This document shows, one piece after another, positions 52,801 through 61,252 of a stretch of 64,000 nt of DNA; position 1 is the stretch's first letter; every line of letters begins with the position of its first letter. This DNA comes from an uncultured Woeseia sp. (GTDB lineage Bacteria > Pseudomonadota > Gammaproteobacteria > Steroidobacterales > Woeseiaceae): contig CALALV010000160.1 of assembly GCA_937925605.1 (NCBI GenBank), positions 1 through 64,000 of the forward strand, read 5' to 3'. The position numbers were made by a program, and so were the translations under genes. The notes under the pieces are model-generated. The model worked only from the letters and a program-made list of their open reading frames with translations. It ran no database searches and had not been told where the DNA came from.

Positions 52801-53858
52801 ACCAGCAGCCCGCTGTCGTCGACCCGCACGAGACCGGTCGCGCGCAGCTTGCGCAAGGCGCGGGACGCCGGTTCCCAGGGTACGTCCAGTCCCTTGCGCA
52901 TCCGGCCATAGGCATTAAGCATCGCCTCGTGATCGCGGCGATCCGTCACTACGCGGCGATGGATGTGATTCAGGTGCGGCTCGCTGTGCAGCGCGGCGCG
53001 GCCTGCCAGGAGCTTCGTGACCAGCTGGTCGACGCGTGCCTCGACGTCGCCTTCCACGGTTTCGCGGGACAGCGCCCGGCACAGTTTCTGGCACAGGTAG
53101 GGCTGGCCGTTAGTCCACTGCCAGATCCGGTCGAGCGCGAGGCGCGCCTGCGCGGCGGGCAAGTTCAGCTCCGTGGAGAACAGGTCGAGCTCGGGCCGGG
53201 TGAACTCCTCGAGCGCGATCGCCTGCGACACGCGGAACGGCGACAGCGCCGGGTCCTCGACCAGTGACTCGGTATCGCCCTCGCCGCTCATGATGAACAC
53301 GAGCCGCTCGAACTCCGGGTCGGTGGCGCGGGCGTTGTGCGCCGCGCGAATACTCGGCAGCAGGTGTTCCTTGAACGGCAGTTGCTCGACCAGCTGCACC
53401 TCGTCGACGACGATGACGATCGGCTCGCGGATGTTCTGCAGCACGACCTCGACGTAGAACTCGACCAGTCGCTGGCGGTTTGACAGCAGCGCCTTGTCCT
53501 GCCACCAGTCCTGCAGGTCGATCTTGAGCCGCAGCTGGCGCAACAGCCGGTAGGCGATGCTGTAGTACCAGCGCCCGGCGTCGGTACCGCCGTCGCGTTC
53601 GACGATCTGCGACAGGTCGAGGTTGGCGATCTTGTAGCCGTTGTTGCGCAGGCGTGCGGCGGTCGCGGCAACGAGGCTCGACTTGCCCGAGTGCGCGGGC
53701 GCGAGCACGTGCGCGTAGCGCCCGGCGACGACCGTGTCGTACAGCAGGTCGTCGGCCGCGCGCCGGATATAGCCGCCGCGCAGCGGATTCAGCGGTGCGC
53801 CGACGCTGAAGAACTCGGCGTCGGCCCCCGACCTGCCTTTTTCCCGCGTACCCTTCAT
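49830..53858 (-). CDS. AAA-like ATPase / P-domain / WD40-repeat fusion protein
   Basis: A 1342-residue protein. Residues about 15-300 form an AAA-like (AAA_35 type) ATPase: YIRRAADDLLYDTVVAGRYA at the start, P-loop APAHSGKSS near 53-61 (first Gly of the usual motif replaced by Ala) and IVIVVDEVQLVEQ as Walker B. A membrane helix lies near 380-398. About 575-690 is a P/HomoB-like domain (VSRIGLSVNVSHARLDDLRL; AGTWSLSLRDEATG). From about 700 onwards are WD40-type repeats. This resembles STAND-like regulators with WD40 sensors but with an extra P-domain. Start ATG at 53858; a TTG at 53864 is possible. Convergent with the acyltransferase (six bases). Divergent from the RIO-like kinase. Confidence 0.85.
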   Translation of the reverse strand: MKGTREKGRSGADAEFFSVGAPLNPLRGGYIRRAADDLLYDTVVAGRYAHVLAPAHSGKSSLVAATAARLRNNGYKIANLDLSQIVERDGGTDAGRWYYSIAYRLLRQLRLKIDLQDWWQDKALLSNRQRLVEFYVEVVLQNIREPIVIVVDEVQLVEQLPFKEHLLPSIRAAHNARATDPEFERLVFIMSGEGDTESLVEDPALSPFRVSQAIALEEFTRPELDLFSTELNLPAAQARLALDRIWQWTNGQPYLCQKLCRALSRETVEGDVEARVDQLVTKLLAGRAALHSEPHLNHIHRRVVTDRRDHEAMLNAYGRMRKGLDVPWEPASRALRKLRATGLVRVDDSGLLVPSNRVYATVFTARWANRNLPLHWRGPALVAAGLVVLLAVPFWYTQLLPKPYMRQLVSPTAELTEVAGAWRNLRSFPGHGETADRLFVTLLENRADRAANRAEIDKVASFAADLPGDGELAATLTADFWDRKAREAMRGEQRDAALLASLEALVVATPERRRVAATLIGEDYPRLIASAPVPADSQLLFDARDVVVSKADGARILQWQLAGEELRQREPWTVSSLEVTPLVRRVAVDRPGNVSRIGLSVNVSHARLDDLRLKLIAPSGRTVELPMEGERSAANQQTVFPAAQLATLRGEPLAGTWSLSLRDEATGVSGQLVGWDLSLNSQGLVEEFDRGIDIPPPVERESDNIWFGPDGRYAVARALQSDSARLWELGAARPARTVAVPADEEVLGVSRDGRYLVSHAQDGVHLWRTVNGRLEATLPAAASGAEVRLAADGAHLFVTRRGDSETVFERWSLEERVQSGSLRIAGAPALTAVDDRGARLAVADYDRAVRLWDLENGEQLAQLDLHAQPSELRLAPDGETLAVLHGDNGLSLWRVDAAAEPLLLYRGPQRWQVGFSPGGERLLAGSPRLGYRVYRAEDGALLGPILDAGLPAASEPLLAFAADESVLLSAAPGGDLRFWRQPAARQDAVAGEGGHRVWRASGDSPAVLAPGGRYLAVADRDGHVHVLRTGADGEPLALTVDEVNYLGHQGAVLRLAFSDDGSLVASAGADGTLRVWEAGSGRPRPFSPDVVRGAVEVLAFSPDARHVAVLAAQRVAVVDAGSGAVLADLDLGALHLSLAFGADGLLYLGAENGTLSSLGPDRVGTWTLKTVWQGDAPLTRIGAAPDRPLLAIVDATQRVQVLDLAQGRVGSSSLALPSAVSEVVFAPGGNRLLLRTAGWIHRASVAAYGLTWLDSVRAPRPLPGASLVVDRLAGDDTLLDPLGDRLLMLTHEAGYAEVAEVWFDYAEGPLLFGTREELLAEWRRRLGVAEAPGSVFRGNAGL

Positions 53859-53922
53859 GCGCAACCTGCCTCCCCCCGGTGCGTTATTCTGTGCACAGCG
53901 GGGCCGGGGCTACAAGGGTGCG

Positions 53923-54588
53923 ATGCGAGACCAGGGCGAACAACGACTGAAGAAAGACCTGTTTGGCGAGGTGCGCCTGGCCGGCCCGGCGGGCGCGCGG
54001 CACATCGTTCGCGACACGAGCGGCGCGCCGCTCTGGACCCGCTGGGTCGCCCGGCGACTGCTCGCGCGCGAGGCCCGGGTGCTGGCTGCGCTCGACGGCA
54101 TCGACGGCGTGCCCGAATTGCTCCGCGCCGAACGCGACCGCCTCGAGCGCAGCTATCTCGACGGCAGCCCGCTGTACGAGGCGCGCTGCGCCGACCCGGC
54201 CTATTACCGGCATGCGCTGGCCCTGCTCCGCCGCCTGCACCGCGCGGGCGTCGTGCACAACGACCTGGCCAAGGAACCGAACCTGCTGGTACGCAGCGAC
54301 GGCCGGCCGGCGTTCATCGACTTCCAGCTTGCGTGGTTCGCGCCGCGCCGCGGCCGGCTGTTCCGGCTGCTCGGGCGCGAGGATCTGAGGCACCTGCTGA
54401 AGCACAAGCGCAGCTACTGCCCGGAGCGGCTGACCGCGGCGCAGCGCCGAATCCTCGCGACGCCGTCGCTCCCGGCCCGTGCGTGGAAGGCGACCGGCAA
54501 GCGCCTGTACCTGTTCGTGACCCGGCGCCTGCTCGGCTGGGCGGACCGCGAGGGCGCCGCCGACCGGCACGCGGCGCGCGGGCCGTAG
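53923..54588 (+). CDS. RIO1-like small protein kinase, atypical N-lobe
   Basis: A 221-residue protein with a RIO/ABC1-type kinase core: VVHNDLAKEPNLLVRSDGRP (catalytic Asp and Asn in HNDLAKEPN) followed by FIDFQLAWF (metal-binding Asp). The N-lobe before it is short, and the usual ATP-binding Lys in a V-x-K motif is not evident (RWVARRLLAREARVL instead). An ATG at 53857 overlaps the opposite gene; 53923 with AAGGG upstream is chosen. Substrates of these stand-alone RIO-like kinases are unknown. Its promoter region is shared with the ATPase/WD40 gene. Confidence 0.78.
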   Translation: MRDQGEQRLKKDLFGEVRLAGPAGARHIVRDTSGAPLWTRWVARRLLAREARVLAALDGIDGVPELLRAERDRLERSYLDGSPLYEARCADPAYYRHALALLRRLHRAGVVHNDLAKEPNLLVRSDGRPAFIDFQLAWFAPRRGRLFRLLGREDLRHLLKHKRSYCPERLTAAQRRILATPSLPARAWKATGKRLYLFVTRRLLGWADREGAADRHAARGP

Positions 54589-54609
54589 TCGCCCCGGTAC
54601 CCGCCGGGC

Positions 54610-54615
54610 TATAAT
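54610..54615 (+). promoter_or_regulatory. Perfect -10 box upstream of the 54646 gene
   Basis: TATAAT at 54610-54615, about 31 bases before the ATG at 54646, just past the kinase stop. There is no good -35 at 16-18 bases (only AGTCGC-like), so promoter strength is uncertain. Confidence 0.4.
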
Positions 54616-54645
54616 CCGCGCCGGTCCCCGTAACGCCTCGTCATC

Positions 54646-54894
54646 ATGAAGTACTGTCACGCGCACAACCTGGTCGATCCCGAACGCGCCACCGCGGAGC
54701 GCCGCTACGGCATCCGTATCCGGCTGCCGTCGGGTGACACGTTCGGCCGCCTGCTCGGCGAGGACTGGGAACGCGTGCGCTGGTACCCGTCCGAAGCGGA
54801 GCGTGACCGCGCCTACGACGACATCGCGAAGCGCCACGGCTACTACCGCAAGACCGACACGCCGACCCAGGTGCTGGAAAAGATCGTCCGCTAG
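54646..54894 (+). CDS. Small conserved-looking protein, function unknown
   Basis: An 82-residue soluble protein, MKYCHAHNLVDPERATAERR with the following YGIRIRLPSGDTFGRLLGED and WERVRWYPSEAERDRAYDDI. The mix of beta-strand and helix patterns suggests a compact single domain; I do not recognise it. A perfect -10 box precedes it. Its last four bases overlap the convergent patatin stop. Confidence 0.7.
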   Translation: MKYCHAHNLVDPERATAERRYGIRIRLPSGDTFGRLLGEDWERVRWYPSEAERDRAYDDIAKRHGYYRKTDTPTQVLEKIVR

Positions 54895-57089
54895 CGCGGC
54901 GGCGCGCCGAGCGACAGGTAGAAGTTGCTGCGGCCGCGCTCCGCGAAGCCTGCGGCGACGTACAGCGGCCCGAAGTAGGTGTCGAGTCCGACGAACAGGC
55001 TGCCGTTGATCAGCAGCCCGTCGCTGGAAATATCCGAGCGCTGCTGCCAGACGTTGCCGGCCTCGAGCGAGGCGCCCAGGTAAAGCGGTACTTCGAACAG
55101 GCCGCCGCCCGTCTCTCCCGAGCGGCGGTACCAGACGAGCCGCGCGACGCCGGCGTGCGGCCCGGTGATCTCGCCGCGCGCAAGGCCCGAAAGGCGCAGG
55201 AAGCCGCCGAGCGGGAAGTAGTTCTGTACCTGGTTGTCCGTCTCTATCGTGGTCGCGTAGTTGAAGCCGAGCTGCAGGCTGTGGCGGCCGCGCGTGCGGA
55301 CCCCTGTCCAATCCATGCTGACGGTGTCTATGTCACTGTCGGCACCGAGCGCCGGGCGCGAAAGTTCCCACTCGAGGTCGAAGCGCTGGCCCTCGAGCGG
55401 AATCTGCGCGTCGTCGAGCGTGTCGACCGCGAAGCGCGCGAACAGGCCGCCGGTCTCGAAGTCGAAGTTCGGCAGGCTCGGGTCGCCGACCTTCAGCGTG
55501 GCGTTGCCGGTGCCGCGAAATGCACCGAAGCGGATTTCGCCCCAGCGCCCGAGTTCGCGCCCCGCGTCGATGCCGACCTCGACTTCGCCGATGCGGTAAC
55601 GGGCGATGCGCGTGTCGCCGGCGAAGGTGCGCAGGTTGGCCTGGCGCAGGTCGAATCGCGGCGCGACGAAGTAGCGGGCATCGAAACTCAGCGGCTGGTA
55701 GAACTCGGACACGAGGAACGGGTCGGTGCCGACCTGCAGGTCCGTGCGCCACTCCGCTCCGAGCCGGTTGACGCCGGTTCGCGTCAGCCGGGTGGACAGG
55801 TTGAACGCGGTCGTGCCGTCAAAGTCGTCCTCGAGCCCGATGCCGAAGCGCAGGTAGCTCGGCCCCCAGGCCTTCGGCACCGCGTCGAAGATCACGCCGG
55901 TACGGCCACCCTGCTCGACGACGTCGTAGTCCACGCGCTCGTAGAGGTCGAGCGCATAAAGGCTCTCGGCGTCGGCGGCGAGGCGGGCCGGGTCGAGCTC
56001 CTCGCCGGCCCGGGTCGCGAGCCTTGCCTCGAGCGCGCGCGCCGACAGCGGCCCGGACTCGCCGACGCGGACGAAATCGATCGTGGTGGCCGGCGCAGGC
56101 GGCGCCGGCTGGCGTCGCGCGAGGTAACGCTGCCAGTCGGCGGCGGGCAGCGACAGCCGGCGCAGCTCGGCCTCGTGGTGCCGCGCGGCCACCGCACCGG
56201 GTTCGATCGCCTCGGCGATCTGCGCGAAATTGCTCGAGCCGAACTGCCCGAGCGCCGGCCGGATCAGCACGTCGTCCGGGCCGAGCGTGTCGATCTGCCG
56301 CCGGGTCTCCTTGCGGATCAGGATCGTCAGGATCTGCGCCGAGATGTCGAGCGCGGAGTCGAGCTGCTCGGGCTCGTAGAGCGGGAACTCGACGTCGACG
56401 GCAATGATCACGTCGACGTCCATGTCGCGGATTACGTCGATCGGCAGGTTGCCGACGAGGCCGCCGTCCACCAGCGTGTGACCGTCGATGACGACCGGCG
56501 CGAACACGCCCGGGACCGACATGCTCGCGCGCAGCGCCTCGGTCAGGTCGCCGGACTGCATTACGTAGGCCTCGCCGGTCTCGATGTCGGCCGCAACCGA
56601 GCGGAACGGGATCGGCAGCGCGCCGAAGTCGCGCACGATGCCGACGCCGCCGGTCAGCTCGCGCAGGATGCGGCCGAGCTTCTGCCCCTGGACGAGGCCG
56701 CGCGGCATGCGCAGCTCGCCGTCGCGCAGGCCGAGCTCGAAGCGGATCGGGAAGGCGGCGTCGTCCTGCTTGCGCCGGAACGGCAGTTCCTGGCGGTCCG
56801 GGCGGTCGCGGAACGAGGCCGAGAAATCGAGCGAGCCGACGATCTCCTCGAGCTCGGCCGGGGTCTTGCCGGCCGCGTACAGGCCGCCGACGATGGCCCC
56901 CATGCTGGTGCCCGCGATAGCGTCCACCGGCACGCGCAGGCGCTCCAGCTCGCGCAGCACGCCGACGTGCGCGGCGCCCCGCGCGCCGCCGCCGCCCAGC
57001 ACCAGCCCGACGCGCGGCCGGTCGGTCTCCGCCAGCGCGGTCGTAGAGGCCGCGCACAGCGCCGCCAACAACAGGATCAGTCTGACCAT
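54891..57089 (-). CDS. Patatin-like phospholipase with C-terminal barrel (type Vd, PlpD-like)
   Basis: A 732-residue exported protein: signal MVRLILLLAALCAASTTALA, patatin domain at about 25-330 with GGGGARGAAHVGVL, nucleophile Ser62 in GTSMG, and Asp208 in LVDGGLVGNLP. This is followed by a POTRA-like stretch (about 345-420) and a barrel-like remainder to 732 with alternating strands (e.g. GTTAFNLSTRLTRTGVNRLG). This is the layout of type Vd autotransporters such as PlpD, in which a lipase is carried on an outer-membrane barrel. The end (SLGAPPR) lacks the usual terminal aromatic residue. Confidence 0.92.
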   Translation of the reverse strand: MVRLILLLAALCAASTTALAETDRPRVGLVLGGGGARGAAHVGVLRELERLRVPVDAIAGTSMGAIVGGLYAAGKTPAELEEIVGSLDFSASFRDRPDRQELPFRRKQDDAAFPIRFELGLRDGELRMPRGLVQGQKLGRILRELTGGVGIVRDFGALPIPFRSVAADIETGEAYVMQSGDLTEALRASMSVPGVFAPVVIDGHTLVDGGLVGNLPIDVIRDMDVDVIIAVDVEFPLYEPEQLDSALDISAQILTILIRKETRRQIDTLGPDDVLIRPALGQFGSSNFAQIAEAIEPGAVAARHHEAELRRLSLPAADWQRYLARRQPAPPAPATTIDFVRVGESGPLSARALEARLATRAGEELDPARLAADAESLYALDLYERVDYDVVEQGGRTGVIFDAVPKAWGPSYLRFGIGLEDDFDGTTAFNLSTRLTRTGVNRLGAEWRTDLQVGTDPFLVSEFYQPLSFDARYFVAPRFDLRQANLRTFAGDTRIARYRIGEVEVGIDAGRELGRWGEIRFGAFRGTGNATLKVGDPSLPNFDFETGGLFARFAVDTLDDAQIPLEGQRFDLEWELSRPALGADSDIDTVSMDWTGVRTRGRHSLQLGFNYATTIETDNQVQNYFPLGGFLRLSGLARGEITGPHAGVARLVWYRRSGETGGGLFEVPLYLGASLEAGNVWQQRSDISSDGLLINGSLFVGLDTYFGPLYVAAGFAERGRSNFYLSLGAPPR

Positions 57090-57169
57090 CGGTCCGTTCC
57101 GTGTGGTGCGCGGCCCGGCAGGGGCCGCGTGACGCCGCGCATTATAAGGGGCGCGGGTGCGCCCGGGGG

Positions 57170-58462
57170 TCAGGGCCGGGTCTGGCCGTTGCCGGAGACG
57201 AGGTACTTGTAGCTGGTCAGCTGCTGTGCGCCAACCGGGCCGCGCGCGTGGATGCGCCCGGTGCTGATGCCGATCTCGGCGCCCATACCGAACTCGCCGC
57301 CGTCAGCGAACTGCGTCGACGCGTTGTGCATGACTATCGCGGCGTCAACGCGCTCCTGGAAACGGCGCGCAGCCCCGGCGTCCGTTGCGATGATGCTCTC
57401 CGTGTGCCCGGTGCCGTAGCGGCCGATGTGCGCGAGCGCCTCGTCGATTCCGGCGACGACGCGCATCGACAGGATCGCGTCCAGGTACTCTGTGCGCCAG
57501 TCTTCCTCGCTGGCCGCGACGACGCCGTCGGCCAGCCCGCGCACGCGCTCGTCGCCGCGCACCTCGCAGCCGGCTTCGTGCAGGCGCGCGACCAGCCCGG
57601 GCACCAGCGAGTCGGCGACCGCCTCGTCGACCAGCACGGTCTCGGCCGCGCCGCAGATGCCGGTGCGGCGCATTTTCGCATTCAGGACCACGTCGACAGC
57701 CATGTCCCGATCGGCGCTTTCGTGCAGGTAGACATGGCACAGGCCCTCGAGGTGGCCGATGACCGGCACCCGCGCCTCGGCCTGCACGCGCTCGATCAGC
57801 CGCTTGCCGCCGCGCGGCACGACGACGTCGACCGCGCCGGCCATCGACGACAGCAGGTAGCCGACCGCGTCGCGATCGGTCGTCGGCACGAGCTGCACGG
57901 GCGCGCCGTCGATGCCGGCCGCCGCGATGCCCTCGGCGAGGCAATCGTAGATGGCGCGGCTCGTCTCGAAGCTGTCGGAGCCGCCGCGCAGGATCGCGGC
58001 ATTGCCGGACTTCAGGCACAGGCCGGCCGCGTCGCTGGTGACGTTCGGCCGGCTCTCGTAGATGATCGCGATGACGCCGAGCGGCACCGGCACGCGGCGG
58101 ATCACGAGGCCGTTCGGCCGCTCCCACTCCGCCAGCACCTGGCCGAGCGGATCCGGCAGCTCTGCAATCGATTCGAGACCCGCCGCCATCGCCTCGACGC
58201 GCCCCTCGTCGACGAACAGCCGGTCGAGCATCGCCTTCGTGAGACCCGCCTCGCGCGCCCGCGCCATGTCGATCGCGTTGGCCTCGCGGATCGCGGCAGA
58301 ACGCCGGCGGATGGCCGCCGCCGAGTGCCGCAGCGCGGCATTGCGCGTCGCGCCGTCGGTCAGCGCCAGCCCGCGCGCGGCCGCGCGTGCCGCCTCGCCG
58401 AGCGGTCGCATGATCGCCGCGATGTCCTCGCCGCCCGCGCTTGCCTGCGCTTCGCTGCCCAT
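57170..58462 (-). CDS. proA: Glutamate-5-semialdehyde dehydrogenase
   Basis: A 430-residue NADPH-dependent enzyme reducing gamma-glutamyl phosphate to glutamate-5-semialdehyde in proline synthesis. Catalytic Cys270 is in RRTGICGAAETVLVDE, with PLGVIAIIYESRPNVTSDAA and LKSGNAAILRGGSDSFETS as family signatures. Ends YKYLVSGNG. It follows proB by 18 bases and so is the last gene of an ilvN-glpD-proB-proA run. Confidence 0.96.
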   Translation of the reverse strand: MGSEAQASAGGEDIAAIMRPLGEAARAAARGLALTDGATRNAALRHSAAAIRRRSAAIREANAIDMARAREAGLTKAMLDRLFVDEGRVEAMAAGLESIAELPDPLGQVLAEWERPNGLVIRRVPVPLGVIAIIYESRPNVTSDAAGLCLKSGNAAILRGGSDSFETSRAIYDCLAEGIAAAGIDGAPVQLVPTTDRDAVGYLLSSMAGAVDVVVPRGGKRLIERVQAEARVPVIGHLEGLCHVYLHESADRDMAVDVVLNAKMRRTGICGAAETVLVDEAVADSLVPGLVARLHEAGCEVRGDERVRGLADGVVAASEEDWRTEYLDAILSMRVVAGIDEALAHIGRYGTGHTESIIATDAGAARRFQERVDAAIVMHNASTQFADGGEFGMGAEIGISTGRIHARGPVGAQQLTSYKYLVSGNGQTRP

Positions 58463-58480
58463 TACCTTCGCACCCTGCCG

Positions 58481-59611
58481 TCAGCCGTCTGTGGCAAACA
58501 GTACCATGTCGTCGCGGTGCACGACGACGGCGCGGCCCCGGTAGCCGAGGCGGGCCTCGATGTCCTCGGAGCGGCGACCGGCGATCTTCTCGAGGTCGGC
58601 ACTCGAATAGCCGGCAATGCCGCGGCCGAGCTCGCGCCCGTCGGCGTCGAGCAGCGTGACGACGTCGCCGCGTTCGAACTCGCCGTCGATCCGGCGCACG
58701 CCCACCGCGAGCAGGCTGCTGCCGCTCCTGAGCGCCGTCGCGGCGCCCGCGTCGACGCCGACCGCGCTGTCGACCGTCAGCAGGCCGGCGAGCCACTGCT
58801 TGCGCGCCGCGGCCGGCGTGCCGGCGGCGCGGATGCGGGTCGAGCGCGCGCCGTCGATCAGCGCGGCCAGAGGATGCTCGACGCGACCGCTGGCGATCCA
58901 GGTTTCGCAGCCGGCGCGGCTGGCGATGCGCGCCGCCGCGAGCTTCGTACGCATGCCGCCCGAGCCGTAGCTGCTGCTCGACTCGCCGGCCATCGCCAGC
59001 GTGTCGGCGTCGAGGCTCGCGACCTCGGGCACGTGCCGTGCCGTGCCGTCGAGACGCGGATCGGCGCTGTACAGCCCGTCGACGTCGGACAGCAGCACCA
59101 GGCCGTCGGCCATGACCAGCTGCGCGACGCGCGCGGCGAGCCGGTCGTTGTCGCCGTAGCGCAGCTCGTCCGTCGCCACGGTGTCGTTCTCGTTGATGAC
59201 CGGCACGACGCCGAGCTCGAGCAGCTTCTCGAGCGTGGCCCGCGCGTTCAGGAAGCGCAGCCGGCGCTCGGTGTCGTCGGGCGTCAGCAAGATCTGTGCG
59301 CAGGCCAGCCCGCGGGCCTCGAGCATGTCGAGGTAGGCGTGCGCGAGCCGCACCTGGCCGGCGGCCGCCGCCGCCTGCTGCTCGTCGAGGCGCGCCTTGC
59401 CGCGCTCGAGGCCGAGCGCGCGGCAGCCGAGCGCGACGGCGCCCGACGAGACGATCAGGACCTGGCGGCCGTCGCGGCGCAGCGCCGCGACGTCGTCCAG
59501 CAGGCTTTCCAGCCAGGCGCGGTTCAGGCGTCCGTCGGCGCCGGCGAGCAGCGCGGAACCGACCTTGACGACCAGGCGCCGGTGACCGGCGATGTTCGCA
59601 GCTTGTTGCAT
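58481..59611 (-). CDS. proB: Glutamate 5-kinase
   Basis: A 376-residue enzyme phosphorylating L-glutamate as the first step of proline synthesis: amino-acid kinase domain (VVKVGSALLAG, SSGAVALG, PVINENDTVATDELRYGDND) to about residue 260, then a C-terminal PUA domain (about 280-376). The GGMRTKLAAARIASRAG segment is the ATP/substrate region. The frame is open further upstream, but MQQAANIAGHRRLVVKVG at 59611 is the natural start. It precedes proA by 18 bases and is 35 bases from glpD. Confidence 0.95.
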   Translation of the reverse strand: MQQAANIAGHRRLVVKVGSALLAGADGRLNRAWLESLLDDVAALRRDGRQVLIVSSGAVALGCRALGLERGKARLDEQQAAAAAGQVRLAHAYLDMLEARGLACAQILLTPDDTERRLRFLNARATLEKLLELGVVPVINENDTVATDELRYGDNDRLAARVAQLVMADGLVLLSDVDGLYSADPRLDGTARHVPEVASLDADTLAMAGESSSSYGSGGMRTKLAAARIASRAGCETWIASGRVEHPLAALIDGARSTRIRAAGTPAAARKQWLAGLLTVDSAVGVDAGAATALRSGSSLLAVGVRRIDGEFERGDVVTLLDADGRELGRGIAGYSSADLEKIAGRRSEDIEARLGYRGRAVVVHRDDMVLFATDG

Positions 59612-59646
59612 GTACTTCCCTGTCCCGTGCGGGAGGACCCCGTCCG

Positions 59647-61242
59647 TCAACTCTGCCGCGCGTCCCGCATTCCGGCAAGCGACAGGCGCGCGGTCCAGGC
59701 GGCCAGCGCGTCGCGCTCGGCGGCCAGCCGCTGCCCGTCCCAGCCCGCCTCGCGCGCGGCGACCGCGGCGATGGCGTCGGCAGCGGCCGCGCCGAGGTCG
59801 GCGTCGAGCCCGGTCATCAGGCGCCGGTGCAGCAGGTCGACGAGCGTCAGCGCGTACTCGTCGCGCAGCGCAAGCGCGACCTCCGCCGCGATCACGCCGC
59901 TGCCTGCGGCGACCGGCTCCGCGTAATCGGGCCGCTCCCGGCACAGCTCGGCGAGCCGCTGGCAGCGCGAACCGTACAGCGCGAGCAGGCGCTGCTGCCC
60001 CGCCGGTCGCAGCGGCCGCAGCGCTTCCGGCACGGTGGCCTCGTGCCCGCCGGGCAGGGGCGCATCGGCGGTCCGGGTCGCCGTCACCGGCAGGCCCAGC
60101 GCCTTCTGCACGCGGTCGGTAACCTGCTCGGCCAGGTTGCGATAGGTCGTCAGTTTGCCGCCGATGATCGAGTAAAGCCCGCGCCCGGCGTGCCTGCGGA
60201 TGATGTGCCGGCGCGTGATCGCCGACTCCGGGCCGGCCTCGACGTACGGCAGCGGCCGCACGCCGGCGTAGGCGAAGTTGATCTCGGCCGGCGTCAGCCC
60301 GGCGGACGGAAACACCGCGTGCAGCGTCGCGAGCAGGTACTCGACCTCCGCCGCGCTCGGCGTCGCCTCGGCCGGGTCGCCGTCGTAGCGGATATCGGTC
60401 GTGCCGATGAGGTACTGGCCGTTCCACGGGATGATGAAGACCGGCCGGCCGTCGGCCGCTTCGACGTAGCAGGCGTCCTGCGGCGCCCCGGGGAACGGGT
60501 CGACCACCAGGTGGCTGCCCTTCGTGCCGCCCATCAGGCGCGGCGCGCCGGCATTGGAGAGGCCGAGCACGCGGTCGACCCAGGGGCCCGCGGCGTTGAC
60601 GACGACGCGCGCGCGCACGCTCCGCTCGCCGCCCTCGCGCGCATCGTCCCAGGTCACACGATGGGGACCGTCCGTGCCGAGTTCGAGCTTCGTGACCACG
60701 GCGTAGTTACGCAGGGTCGCTCCGGCTTCCGCCGCCGCGACGACGTTCTCGACGACCAGGCGCTCCGCGAAGGTGACCTGCGCGTCGAAGTAACTCGCGG
60801 CACCCACGAGCCCGTCGCGGCGGATGCCGGGCGCGCCGGCAATTACTTCGTCCGTGCCGAGCATGCGGTGCCGCGGCAGCGCCTTGCCAAGCGACAGCAG
60901 GTCGTAGGCCAGCATCCCGAGGCGGACGACGAACGGCGAGCGCGTGCCGTCGCGGTACAGCGGGATCACGAGCCTGAGCGGCCGCACGAGATGCGGGGCG
61001 ATCTTCAGCAGCGTGCGCCGCTCGTGCAGCGACTCGCGCACCAGCGAGATCTCGCCGTACTCGAGGTAGCGCAGCCCGCCGTGGATCAGGCGGCTGGACC
61101 AGCTGCTCGTGCCGCTGCCGAAGTCGCGGGCCTCGAGCAACAGCGTCGACAGGCCGCGCAGCGCGGCGTCGCGCGCGATGCCGACGCCGTTGATGCCGCC
61201 GCCGATGACCAGCAGGTCGACGGTCTCTGCCGTGTCCGTCAT
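59647..61242 (-). CDS. glpD: Glycerol-3-phosphate dehydrogenase
   Basis: A 531-residue FAD-dependent membrane-associated enzyme oxidising glycerol-3-phosphate to dihydroxyacetone phosphate and passing electrons to quinone. FAD motif LLVIGGGINGVGIARDAALR at the N-terminus, then SSWSSRLIHGGLRYLEYGE and NAAGPWVDRV, and IIGGKLTTYRNLAEQVTD. Its placement between ilvN (10 bases) and proB (35 bases) is odd for a glycerol gene. Confidence 0.95.
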   Translation of the reverse strand: MTDTAETVDLLVIGGGINGVGIARDAALRGLSTLLLEARDFGSGTSSWSSRLIHGGLRYLEYGEISLVRESLHERRTLLKIAPHLVRPLRLVIPLYRDGTRSPFVVRLGMLAYDLLSLGKALPRHRMLGTDEVIAGAPGIRRDGLVGAASYFDAQVTFAERLVVENVVAAAEAGATLRNYAVVTKLELGTDGPHRVTWDDAREGGERSVRARVVVNAAGPWVDRVLGLSNAGAPRLMGGTKGSHLVVDPFPGAPQDACYVEAADGRPVFIIPWNGQYLIGTTDIRYDGDPAEATPSAAEVEYLLATLHAVFPSAGLTPAEINFAYAGVRPLPYVEAGPESAITRRHIIRRHAGRGLYSIIGGKLTTYRNLAEQVTDRVQKALGLPVTATRTADAPLPGGHEATVPEALRPLRPAGQQRLLALYGSRCQRLAELCRERPDYAEPVAAGSGVIAAEVALALRDEYALTLVDLLHRRLMTGLDADLGAAAADAIAAVAAREAGWDGQRLAAERDALAAWTARLSLAGMRDARQS

Positions 61243-61252
61243 GCGCGCGCGG

